Notes under the pieces: generated by a model
What the model was told of the DNA's origin: nothing
What the model saw: only the letters and a program-made list of their open reading frames with translations
The model's database searches: none
Made by a program: the position numbers and the translations under genes
Shown here: one piece after another, positions 1 to 7,464 of the stretch
How the letters are laid out: each line of letters begins with the position of its first letter
How positions within the stretch are numbered: position 1 is the stretch's first letter
DNA from: Euryarchaeota archaeon UBA86
GTDB lineage: Archaea > Thermoplasmatota > Poseidoniia > Poseidoniales > Thalassarchaeaceae
Reading direction: 5' to 3'
Assembly: GCA_002503055.1 (NCBI GenBank)
Contig: DAQX01000020.1
Span: 1 to 15,919 of the forward strand
Length of the DNA stretch: 15,919 nt

Positions 1-1349
1 GACCTTTCTTCTGGGAGCTGGTAATCTCCACTAAGTCTGAGCAAGAAAGAGTCTCTATCTACTCCAAAAGCGTCTACAATTGATTCAGTCCCAATCATCG
101 TCATTGTTACATTTCTGATGGTTCCACTTGGGGCATAAGATACTCGATAATCCCAAGCCATACCTACATTCCATTTGTCATCATTCGATTGTGAGGGAAG
201 GAAAATTATTCTTAGCGAATTAAGATTTCCAGTAGATCCATTTGAATTATTGGCGACCACATTGAAATCGATCATTCCTGCATCCTCTGGTTCGAAAGTA
301 AGTGATTCCGAGTAGCCCCTGTAAATTAGATTCTCTTCAATAATTTCCCCCGCATAAACAGAAAAATAATCAGTATACTGAGAACCTTCCCATCTCAATT
401 CCAAGGGAGATAGAGGCATAGTCTGCATAGGAGTAGAAAAACTAACATTTCCTGGTAGATTAACCTCAATTTCAATAGATTTATTCAACCAGCCATGGCC
501 TGTAGAAATCATTTCTTCAACCGGATCAGAAACTTGATTCCCAGATTGGTGAAATGTCAATATCTGTTGACTTCCAACTTCTAAGTTCTGAAGTAGGTAA
601 AAACCATCTGAATTAGTTAGGGTAATTTTTTCTCCATTACTTACCGTTATCCCTTCCATTGGGGCGCCCATACTGTTGGTAATGAAACCATATCGACTGT
701 TCATTCCATGATAAAAATCAAAATCATTCAAGTGTGGGTATTGGTCTCCCGAATTAGATCCTCTTTCCAATTTGAAATGCACATATTGAGTTGAGTGATC
801 AATGTCGCCATAGTAAGCACGCATTGAGTAATATTCGCCCGTGATGTAAGGACCAAATTCAACTCGACCGTAATCTAAGGAATGTGTCTCATCTGTTTGC
901 ACTAATTTGACCGTCGTCATCGGCGAACTTTGTGCCAATTCTCCATTGTTATCGAATACTTCTGCCGTAATCCAATTATGCCCAACATACCAGTCCAATT
1001 CAATGTCATCAGAGAAGAACATAGTGCGATATGCCACGGTATGTCCATCATTCATGAAATAGGCTCGAACTGTATGTTCTCCGGGAGTAATGCCTGAGTA
1101 TTCATAGTAACCGTTCTGAGACCATCCCGAAGCCATCGAATCGACTTTAATCGAAGTGCTATTTGCGAGCTGCCCTTCTGCTGTATAGATATGGCCAGAA
1201 AGCGTGTAAGTTTCAGCCTCATGATTGTCTGCAGAGGCCATATTCAGAGGTACAATTATTGACAGCATAAATATCGAAAATAGAACTATCCCCGAACTCA
1301 TATCTGAAAGGGCAATAGAGCATTCTCTCACACTGCCAGACATATTCAT
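1..1349 (-). CDS. Secreted multi-domain surface protein, N-terminal part, runs off the left edge
   Basis: The minus strand is open without a stop from an ATG at 1349 to the window edge, giving about 449 residues of an incomplete protein. A hydrophobic stretch at about residues 20-35 (GIVLFSIFMLSIIVPL) followed by NMASAD looks like a signal peptide with an Ala-x-Ala type cleavage site, so the protein is probably exported. The mature part is rich in Gly, Asn, Ser, Tyr and Trp and looks like a chain of beta-sandwich domains. A segment running from GFITNSMGAPMEG to TNSDGFYLLQNLEVGS has the pattern of carboxypeptidase-regulatory-like (CarboxypepD_reg) domains, and an earlier one near SGHIYTAEG resembles it. 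The ATG at 1349 lies about 30 bases from a TATA-like box on this strand, which suggests a near-leaderless start; in-frame ATGs at 1343 and 1301 are alternatives. Function unknown; cell-surface or adhesive role is inference. Confidence 0.8.
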   Translation of the reverse strand, partial: MNMSGSVRECSIALSDMSSGIVLFSIFMLSIIVPLNMASADNHEAETYTLSGHIYTAEGQLANSTSIKVDSMASGWSQNGYYEYSGITPGEHTVRAYFMNDGHTVAYRTMFFSDDIELDWYVGHNWITAEVFDNNGELAQSSPMTTVKLVQTDETHSLDYGRVEFGPYITGEYYSMRAYYGDIDHSTQYVHFKLERGSNSGDQYPHLNDFDFYHGMNSRYGFITNSMGAPMEGITVSNGEKITLTNSDGFYLLQNLEVGSQQILTFHQSGNQVSDPVEEMISTGHGWLNKSIEIEVNLPGNVSFSTPMQTMPLSPLELRWEGSQYTDYFSVYAGEIIEENLIYRGYSESLTFEPEDAGMIDFNVVANNSNGSTGNLNSLRIIFLPSQSNDDKWNVGMAWDYRVSYAPSGTIRNVTMTMIGTESIVDAFGVDRDSFLLRLSGDYQLPEER

Positions 1350-1375
1350 TTTCTGCGGGCAAGGACTGATATTTC

Positions 1376-1401
1376 AAAATTTTTAGGCGACCCTAAAATA
1401 T
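1376..1401. promoter_or_regulatory. Shared divergent promoter region with a perfect inverted repeat
   Basis: TTTTAGG (1381-1387) and CCTAAAA (1392-1398) form a perfect 7-base inverted repeat with a 4-base spacer. Each arm extends outward into an A/T-rich TATA-like box: CCCTAAAATATTG on the plus strand and GCCTAAAAATTTTG on the minus strand. The plus box is about 46 bases before the GTG of the hydrolase, the minus box about 32 bases before the ATG at 1349. The symmetry fits two back-to-back archaeal promoters; a regulator-binding palindrome is an alternative reading. Confidence 0.5.
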
Positions 1402-1443
1402 TGAACTGATAAGATTTTGAATTAAGTTTGTTTCCAGCAATCA

Positions 1444-3228
1444 GTGAAGCAGCCCAATCTATCATTTACAATAGCCGTGATTCTATTTATTGCAACATTA
1501 TCTGGCTGTTTACAGAATCCCGAAGAAGACCCTCTTCCTATTGAAGAAGAATATGTTTCCGTCAAAGACAGACATCTGTTGGATTGGGACAAAACCGGCT
1601 CTCACAGCATCCTCCTAGAGTCCGGCCCTCACACGGCGTTGGAAGTTCAAGAAGCAACATTCTCTGTTGATACCTCTTCGGTTTGGGAAACTGGCCCCTC
1701 TACCTCCGAAGTTCATCTCTCGTTTTGGTTACCCAGCAATACTCTAGAAGGCGAGAAGGTTCCGGTTATCGCAATAATTAGTCCGTATTTCTCATACGGC
1801 CAACCGGGTTCTGAATCATCACCAACAAATGTAGTAAGTTCAGGAAGAGGCGAATTTATTTTTGAAAATTTTGTGCCACACGGATATGCTTTTGCTCAGG
1901 TGGCAGTTTTTGGGACTGAGGAAAGTAGTGGATGTTTTGACTACAGAGGAGACGGCGAAGGCCTAGGAATTCATTCTGCAGTAGAATGGCTCGGAAGTCA
2001 GGAATGGAGTAATGGTAATGTCGGACTTTATGGGAAGTCCTACGAAGGTGCGACACAATGGGAAGCGGCAGCCCTCGGAAGCGAATATCTGAAGACCATA
2101 GTTCCAATTTCCGGAACTACTGCACTCCATCCACTTCTGTACAAGAATGGCAGTGCAGAAGCCCGATCACAAATAATGCATATGAATTATTTTTCAAGCA
2201 CAGTAGATTATGATGAGGACGATTTTGATAATGTATGTCCTGATATTGTGGAGGGATTTTTCGCTGGGCCCGTGACTTATGGGGCCGGTGAATTCGACCC
2301 ATATATGGGAAATTACTACGATGAAAGAAGTCACATAGATAGGGCCTACTCAAATTGGAATGGAAGTATCTATTGGGTACAGGGTATGCAAGATTGGAAT
2401 GTAGATCCTCATCAGGTATTCGGAGGCCCCCCTGGTACTAATTGGTACCAATCCTTCATTGATGCTGGTTTCGAGATCCGTGGAATGTTGGGGCAGTGGG
2501 GGCATCATTATCCCGATCAGGTCAACAGCCATGACGGTGTAGATTCGGGTTATGGTTATGAGGCATTTGAAAATATGACAAGATGGGATTGGGCACAGGA
2601 TCTTTTTGAATGGTTTGAGTATTATCTCCAAGAAAGAGGCCCTAAACCAAAGCTTATGACACAGATTCAGAGAAATGATGGAGAATGGAGAATTGAACAG
2701 ACATGGCCACCAGAGGACGCGGATTTATTTACACTAGAATTAGGCTCATGTAATTATGATGGCGTCTTCGTAGGAGGAGGCGCTCCTGTAGTTGGAGGTG
2801 GCCAAACAATTACTGTAGAATGCCCGCCACTGGACGAACTTAGGGACTTACATATTTCTGGATTACCAACACTTCATCTTTCTGCAGTTCCTACATTTGA
2901 TGGGGGTCAGGTGTTTGTAGAAATGCAGGATGCCGTTACAGGACTAAGATTAGGCCATGCAACAATGGATGTCAGATATCATGCAGGGGGGTCGGAACCA
3001 CAAACTGTAATTCCAGGATCAGAAGTAATTATGATGATGGAATTCCAAGCAATTGATGCGCTCCTGCCTGCAGGACACGGCCTTAGATTTGTATTGAGCG
3101 ACCAAGGTGAAGACTACCTCGCCCCTGCATGTGGTAATTTGTGCACACTGCATGTATTACCTTCTTTGTCAACATTCCAAACTCCAATAATTAGTAGAGA
3201 TGGATCTCAGACAATAATCGCGCCATAA
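1444..3228 (+). CDS. Lipoprotein CocE/NonD (peptidase S15, X-Pro dipeptidyl-peptidase-like) serine hydrolase
   Basis: This 594-residue protein starts at GTG with a hydrophobic signal and a lipobox LSGC, whose Cys22 would be lipidated, so the enzyme is probably anchored on the outside of the membrane. The hydrolase domain shows the S15/CocE nucleophile motif G-K-S-Y-E-G (Ser199), a downstream G-M-Q-D-W (Asp317) in the usual place for the acid, and G-Q-W-G-H-H (His354 or His355) for the base. The part from about residue 425 to the end is Gly/Val-rich and fits the C-terminal jelly-roll (PepX_C) domain. Family members cleave Xaa-Pro dipeptides, cocaine-type esters or beta-lactam acyl groups; the substrate here cannot be told, but scavenging of peptides or esters outside the cell is a reasonable inference. 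It is divergent from the surface protein at the left edge and ends 10 bases from the convergent symporter gene. Confidence 0.85.
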   Translation: MKQPNLSFTIAVILFIATLSGCLQNPEEDPLPIEEEYVSVKDRHLLDWDKTGSHSILLESGPHTALEVQEATFSVDTSSVWETGPSTSEVHLSFWLPSNTLEGEKVPVIAIISPYFSYGQPGSESSPTNVVSSGRGEFIFENFVPHGYAFAQVAVFGTEESSGCFDYRGDGEGLGIHSAVEWLGSQEWSNGNVGLYGKSYEGATQWEAAALGSEYLKTIVPISGTTALHPLLYKNGSAEARSQIMHMNYFSSTVDYDEDDFDNVCPDIVEGFFAGPVTYGAGEFDPYMGNYYDERSHIDRAYSNWNGSIYWVQGMQDWNVDPHQVFGGPPGTNWYQSFIDAGFEIRGMLGQWGHHYPDQVNSHDGVDSGYGYEAFENMTRWDWAQDLFEWFEYYLQERGPKPKLMTQIQRNDGEWRIEQTWPPEDADLFTLELGSCNYDGVFVGGGAPVVGGGQTITVECPPLDELRDLHISGLPTLHLSAVPTFDGGQVFVEMQDAVTGLRLGHATMDVRYHAGGSEPQTVIPGSEVIMMMEFQAIDALLPAGHGLRFVLSDQGEDYLAPACGNLCTLHVLPSLSTFQTPIISRDGSQTIIAP

Positions 3229-3238
3229 TTTCATTGAT

Positions 3239-4858
3239 TTAGTCAGTGTGATAACCAATCATGATTACAGTCTGCATCACAGACAATACAGCAGCCCACC
3301 AAATCCATATTGGCATCCCGAGCAGCCATGTTGCATTCTCTTCCCACCACCAATAGTCATGGGCAAGAAGGAATACTGTCAGCAGACCAAGCGTGGGAAT
3401 AGTTCTACTTTTGTCAGGTAATACTGAAGATACTACTTCGTATAGTGAGCGATTTGAGAGAACATGATTTACTACAACAAGTACTACAATTGCGACTACC
3501 AATGAAGGAACTACTACTGTGGGCATTGCTGGGCCAACTGGCTCTACCCACCAACCAGAGTAGAATACAGGATACTCTATGGCCAGAAGTACCATCACTT
3601 CACCAGAAAGAATAGAAGCGATTACTGCCCTCCCATCTAATCCCTCGAAATAGGCCGCCAAGTAAACCGAGGGGAACAGTACAGCGTACATTGAGAAGGC
3701 TAGAAGCCCAAGGTCAAGAATGGAGAGATTCGACCACAATGAAAGAACAAGACCCAAGACTGCCAAAGCGACGATTACCATATCCCTTCGGTTTTGCCCG
3801 GAATCATCTGTATCGAGTAAGTCCCTAGTCACAAGAGAGCCAGTAGCCAGAAGCTGTGAATCCATAGTTGACATCAATGCGGCTAACCCGGCCACCAAGA
3901 TTAGCCCCCCAAACCAAGCCCCTCCTGACTCTACAATCTGCATTGGTAGAATGTTGTCAGAGCCAGCACGGTCTAAATCGGAGAAGTCTAAGTGGCCAAG
4001 AGCCCCAATTAGAATTGGCGGTAGGAATGCTAACCAAGCAATAGCCGGATACGCCTTAGCCATGAATTCAATATCCGCATCATTCTCAGCTGCGCATAGT
4101 CTCTGATACAATTGAGGAAACATAGGATCTGCGAAGAACCAGAGCAATAAGGTGCATGACCAAATCAACAAGGTGTAGAACCCTTCTCGCCCTAGAAGAG
4201 CAGGCTGTGACGCAGACAGACTATCCATCGCGGTCTGTAATCCTCCTGAATCGTTGACAACCAAAATCAATCCAACCCATAGCAGAATCAGCGCAATCAG
4301 GCCTTGAGCCAAATCTGTCCTTACTACGGCCTTCAATCCGCCAGTCAGTGTGTATGCAATTACGAGAATTGTAACCAAGACTGCTCCAACCCACTCTGGG
4401 CCTCCAAATAAGGCAGAAACGACAATTCCTGCTGCCCTAGGTTGTAGGGCTAGATAGGGAATGGTAGCGATTACCAGAACTATAGCCATTGTCTTCTGAG
4501 CCTGCCTGGAACCGGTTTGGCCTAACACCATCTCGGGAGCAGTCATCGCGCCGTGCTTAACAGAAAGTGCCCTCGCACGCTTACCCAGTGCATACATTGA
4601 GACAGCCATGAAACCGGTTCCAAATGCCATAATCGGCAAGAATGACAGACCAATTCTGTAGGCAGCCCCGCTCGCTCCATATACTGTGAACGCACTGAAG
4701 TTCGTCGCTGCCATTGTAACTAGAAGAATTGGACCGGCTAGGCTGCGTCCCGCTAGGTAGTAGGACTCATCATCCCGCCCAATGTCTCTTCTAGCCCAAA
4801 TTGCGAACAATATCATGAGAACGCAGTAAGTCCCTACGGCTAGCCATGCCGAAGCCAT
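3239..4858 (-). CDS. Sodium:solute symporter (SSS family) with an extra C-terminal membrane segment
   Basis: A 539-residue polytopic membrane protein with the SSS (LeuT-fold) signatures. YYLAGRSLAGP (33-43) followed by AATNFSAFTVYGASG (50-64) is the first core helix, with Na+-site residues. ALMSTMDSQLLATGSLVTRDLL (split at 327-336 and 337-348) matches the conserved Na+-binding helix of PutP/vSGLT, including the Ser-Thr pair at 330-331. It should carry an organic solute in with Na+; whether that is proline, pantothenate, acetate or another compound cannot be read from the sequence. The last 50 residues (about 487-530, with HDYWWWEENATW and GMPIWIWWAAVL) look like an added two-helix module. The start ATG at 4858 has no clear Shine-Dalgarno. 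A small membrane-protein gene lies 39 bases upstream on the same strand. Confidence 0.88.
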   Translation of the reverse strand: MASAWLAVGTYCVLMILFAIWARRDIGRDDESYYLAGRSLAGPILLVTMAATNFSAFTVYGASGAAYRIGLSFLPIMAFGTGFMAVSMYALGKRARALSVKHGAMTAPEMVLGQTGSRQAQKTMAIVLVIATIPYLALQPRAAGIVVSALFGGPEWVGAVLVTILVIAYTLTGGLKAVVRTDLAQGLIALILLWVGLILVVNDSGGLQTAMDSLSASQPALLGREGFYTLLIWSCTLLLWFFADPMFPQLYQRLCAAENDADIEFMAKAYPAIAWLAFLPPILIGALGHLDFSDLDRAGSDNILPMQIVESGGAWFGGLILVAGLAALMSTMDSQLLATGSLVTRDLLDTDDSGQNRRDMVIVALAVLGLVLSLWSNLSILDLGLLAFSMYAVLFPSVYLAAYFEGLDGRAVIASILSGEVMVLLAIEYPVFYSGWWVEPVGPAMPTVVVPSLVVAIVVLVVVNHVLSNRSLYEVVSSVLPDKSRTIPTLGLLTVFLLAHDYWWWEENATWLLGMPIWIWWAAVLSVMQTVIMIGYHTD

Positions 4859-4897
4859 GAGAGGGATAGGGAGAGGTGGCGATTATCTATCGTTTCT

Positions 4898-5065
4898 CTA
4901 GAATATGCCAAGAAAGAATCCTGTTAGGTAGATTGCAATTAATACAGCAGGACCGTAGAATAAAATCACCTTGACAGATTTCCACCAAGGTTTGTTTTCC
5001 AGATGGCGATCGACCTCATCCGCCAGGCCAGCCACGAGCTCATCAGCAATCAGTGGATTAGGCAT
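4898..5065 (-). CDS. 55-residue single-pass membrane protein, likely symporter accessory subunit
   Basis: An ATG at 5065 opens a 55-codon frame ending in TAG at 4898-4900. The product has a charged N-terminal half (MPNPLIADELVAGLADEVDR, then HLENKPWWKS) and one strong transmembrane helix from about residue 31 to the end (VKVILFYGPAVLIA, then IYLTGFFLGIF). The polar amphipathic start, the WWK interface belt and the clean helix are not what a random frame gives. It sits 34 bases after TFB and 39 bases before the SSS symporter, all on the minus strand. Small membrane proteins paired with SSS transporters are known (YjcH with ActP, YhdT with PanF), so an accessory role for the adjacent symporter is the best inference. 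No known family was recognised from sequence alone. Confidence 0.72.
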   Translation of the reverse strand: MPNPLIADELVAGLADEVDRHLENKPWWKSVKVILFYGPAVLIAIYLTGFFLGIF

Positions 5066-5099
5066 GATTGTACAGTCAAGACCGAGTTTTCAAGGATGC

Positions 5100-6113
5100 C
5101 TATTCAGGAAGTAGTTGGGCTAAGATTTTCAGAAGGCCTCTAAGTGTGACCTCACTTATTCCAGAAACCTTGCAGACCTCGCTCTGGGTTCTAGGCGACG
5201 AACTCTCTTGAGATGCCTTGTAGATGATTACGCCAGCAATGCCCGATGGCTTCTTGCCTTGCCATGCCAAGTTGTTCTTGACCGAGTCCCAAAGTTCGCG
5301 AACCTCTCCTAGGACATGAGGCGGTAGTCCTAGGTCAGAGTGAAACTTCTCAAAGTATTCCTCAGGTCCAGTGATGTGGTGAGTGCCCAAAGTTCTGGCA
5401 ACTAGCCTAATAGTCCTCTTGAGCTCCTTCTCTTCGACAACCTTCGTCATGTCGAAAGCCTCGGCAATGTCTTCGATTCGGCGAGGTATCTTGGCTTCGC
5501 GAGCCGCGATGTAAACGCAAGCAGCCGAAACTCCTCTGATGCTTCTACCGGTGACCAGTCCACGCTGCACAGCGTGCCGGTAAAGGGAAGCAGCCTCCTG
5601 CTCAATCTGAGGGGGCAGGTCACCACGATCGCGGATGAACTGCATAGCCTTGGCAAGGTTTCTACTGCGACTATCTCGAGTTTTGCTACGCTGGTCTATG
5701 CGCTGTCTCCTCCTCCATTCTCTGAGGCCCTTACCGCTCATTCCATGACGCTTGGCAGCGCCGGCAGTCAAGTCACGCCTCTGAATCTCAGAGGATAGGC
5801 CCTTGTCCGATAGAGTCAGAGTAGAAGGTGCTCCAACACGGCTCCTATCGTCTCCATCTGAGTGGTTGATCCACTCTGCACCAGGATCAATCATATTCTC
5901 GGCTGCTACATAACCACAATCCGAGCAGGTCGTCTCTCCACGTACATCATCGGTGTCCCATGAGCGTGATCCACAAATCTTGCACGGGCCAGCTACGGAA
6001 TCAGTACCTCGACCTCTAGAAGGCCTCATTGCAGGACTGAATTGTGAAGAACCGGTTCGCTTCTTCGAATTACTCTCAGACTTGCTGGCCTGCTTAGCAG
6101 TGTCTCGTTCCAT
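5100..6113 (-). CDS. tfb: Transcription initiation factor B (archaeal TFB/TFIIB)
   Basis: TFB bridges TBP on the TATA box and RNA polymerase. Numbered on the longest frame (358 residues from ATG at 6176), there is a zinc ribbon with C65-x2-C68 and C84-x2-C87, a B-reader/linker segment RVGAPSTLTLSDKGLSSEI (113-131) close to the archaeal consensus, and two cyclin-fold repeats at about 168-262 and 270-355. The start given here is Met22 of the long frame (337 residues). The codons before it contain an AT-rich box (TTTAAATAATAT, 6145-6156) about 35 bases upstream of this ATG, which looks like the promoter of the gene itself, and AGGTTGAG sits just before the ATG. Even so, a Ser/Lys/Arg-rich tail of about 43 residues precedes the zinc ribbon, longer than usual. 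The gene is divergent from gcvT. Confidence 0.9.
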   Translation of the reverse strand: MERDTAKQASKSESNSKKRTGSSQFSPAMRPSRGRGTDSVAGPCKICGSRSWDTDDVRGETTCSDCGYVAAENMIDPGAEWINHSDGDDRSRVGAPSTLTLSDKGLSSEIQRRDLTAGAAKRHGMSGKGLREWRRRQRIDQRSKTRDSRSRNLAKAMQFIRDRGDLPPQIEQEAASLYRHAVQRGLVTGRSIRGVSAACVYIAAREAKIPRRIEDIAEAFDMTKVVEEKELKRTIRLVARTLGTHHITGPEEYFEKFHSDLGLPPHVLGEVRELWDSVKNNLAWQGKKPSGIAGVIIYKASQESSSPRTQSEVCKVSGISEVTLRGLLKILAQLLPE

Positions 6114-6144
6114 CTTCTCAACCTGTAGTTGTATAGTAGTGTCA

Positions 6145-6156
6145 ATATTATTTAAA
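6145..6156 (-). promoter_or_regulatory. TATA box for TFB, inside the longest possible frame
   Basis: On the minus strand the run reads TTTAAATAATAT, a strong A/T island in a roughly half-GC surrounding. It is centred about 38 bases before the ATG at 6113, so transcription would start near 6126 and give a leader of about 13 bases. This position makes the ATG at 6176 unlikely as the real start. Read in the other direction, the same island could also drive gcvT with a longer leader. Confidence 0.55.
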
Positions 6157-6256
6157 ACTTTGCTCCCTTTGCTCATACCAAATCATTACTCCTGAGTGCC
6201 CAAAACTCTGTATTCTCTTCCCGTAACTTCTTGCACCCAATCATGATGCATAGGCC

Positions 6257-7402
6257 ATGCACGGAGAGCCGAGCAGGACGGCGCTGTACCAATGCCATAT
6301 CGAAGGCGAAGCGAAGATGGTCGACTTCCATGGCTTTGAGTTGCCAATATGGTATTCTTCAATTCAGGAAGAGCATCTCGCAACCCGTGAATCCGCTGGT
6401 CTGTTTGATGTCTCTCACATGGGCTTCTTCCGATTCTGCGGCGAAGGTGTTCGTTCATGGCTGAGTAGTATTGCGACTCAGGAGTTTATGAACTTCTCAA
6501 ATGGAAGGTGTGGCTATACTCATTTTCTCGATCAAAACGGCCACATAATCGATGACATGATTTTCGCTGTGAAATCAGACACTGAAGTCCTCGGAGTCCC
6601 AAATGCGTCTATGGTCCCAGTGATGCTGGATTGGTTTACATCCCTGCTTCCCGAGGATGGCTCGATTACCATTGACAATCTCTCAGATAGCACAAGCATC
6701 CTTGCCTTGCAAGGCCCCGCCTCACCAGACATTCTCGCAGAGGTCATTGGCGAGGGCAATTCCGTTGGTAGATTCGCATGCCAGGAGATAGCCGATAATG
6801 ATCTAGCCATCTCGGGCTGGATACAAGGAACTGGCTACACAGGCGAGAGGGGCTACGAGATATTCGTCAATGATCAACAGGCCCCTATTCTGTGGAACGC
6901 ACTACTGGAGGCCGGAAACGGCCATGGAATAGTCCCAGTAGGTCTGGGCGCGCGTGATACCCTGCGTCTAGAGAAGGGCTACCTACTTTCTGGCCAAGAC
7001 TTTCTGTGGCCCGGATTAGGGGATTGTGCAGAAGAGCCTTTGCCTGAGGATTTCCTTACTAGAGACACTGCTGAGACCGCAGTACCTTTCGGACTCGATT
7101 TAGAACATGATTTCATCGGCAAGAGCCGAGTATTGGGTTCAATTGACTCTGGCGACAGGTGGCATGGTCTGGAGTGCCTTGAGAGAGGGCCTGCGCCCCG
7201 CCCTGGTCATGTTGTCCTATCTTCAGATGTTGATGCAGAAGTTGTTGGAAGGGTGACGAGTGGAGCTCCATCTCCTAGCAAGCAGAGAACGGGAATCGCC
7301 ATGGCATATCTCAGAGGAGTAAGTCCGGGAGATGAAGTCTGGATACAAGCAAGTCCTAGAAGGAGGGTAAGGGCATTAGTGATGCGCCCCCCATTCATTT
7401 AG
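6257..7402 (+). CDS. gcvT: Glycine cleavage system T protein (aminomethyltransferase)
   Basis: GcvT takes the aminomethyl group from lipoyl-GcvH and passes the carbon to tetrahydrofolate, releasing ammonia. The 381-residue product follows the family from end to end: TALYQCHIEGEAKMVDF (8-24), GLFDVSHMG (48-56), the catalytic-Asp motif HIIDDMI (96-102), GTGYTGERGYEIF (191-203), LGARDTLRLEKGYLLSGQD (230-248), and the C-terminal barrel with GRVTSGAPSP (331-340) and TGIAMAYLRG (345-354). The ATG at 6257 fits the family start well. Between SGQD and FGLDLEHDFIGK lies a longer, acidic loop (about 249-276) than in typical bacterial T proteins. It is divergent from TFB and followed after 62 bases by the lectin gene. 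GcvP subunits lie 3.3 kb downstream; no gcvH is in the window. Confidence 0.95.
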   Translation: MHGEPSRTALYQCHIEGEAKMVDFHGFELPIWYSSIQEEHLATRESAGLFDVSHMGFFRFCGEGVRSWLSSIATQEFMNFSNGRCGYTHFLDQNGHIIDDMIFAVKSDTEVLGVPNASMVPVMLDWFTSLLPEDGSITIDNLSDSTSILALQGPASPDILAEVIGEGNSVGRFACQEIADNDLAISGWIQGTGYTGERGYEIFVNDQQAPILWNALLEAGNGHGIVPVGLGARDTLRLEKGYLLSGQDFLWPGLGDCAEEPLPEDFLTRDTAETAVPFGLDLEHDFIGKSRVLGSIDSGDRWHGLECLERGPAPRPGHVVLSSDVDAEVVGRVTSGAPSPSKQRTGIAMAYLRGVSPGDEVWIQASPRRRVRALVMRPPFI

Positions 7403-7429
7403 TGGCCCCTGAATTCTGAGTTAGCCGGG

Positions 7430-7438
7430 AAAATACTC
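7430..7438 (+). promoter_or_regulatory. TATA-like box before the EF-hand/lectin gene
   Basis: AAAATACTC lies centred about 31 bases before the ATG at 7465, the spacing expected for a near-leaderless archaeal transcript. No Shine-Dalgarno motif precedes that ATG, which agrees. This suggests the lectin gene has its own promoter rather than relying on read-through from gcvT. Confidence 0.4.
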
Positions 7439-7464
7439 ATTGCCTTTGTCCATTCTCAAAGCCC

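Noticed and set aside
3720..4106. 128-codon plus-strand frame inside the symporter
   Set aside because: Antisense to conserved transmembrane helices of the SSS gene; composition is that of a shadow frame.
6186..6464. Open frames on both strands across the TFB-gcvT intergenic region and gcvT start
   Set aside because: They overlap the strongly supported gcvT N-terminus in the wrong frame and have no motif.
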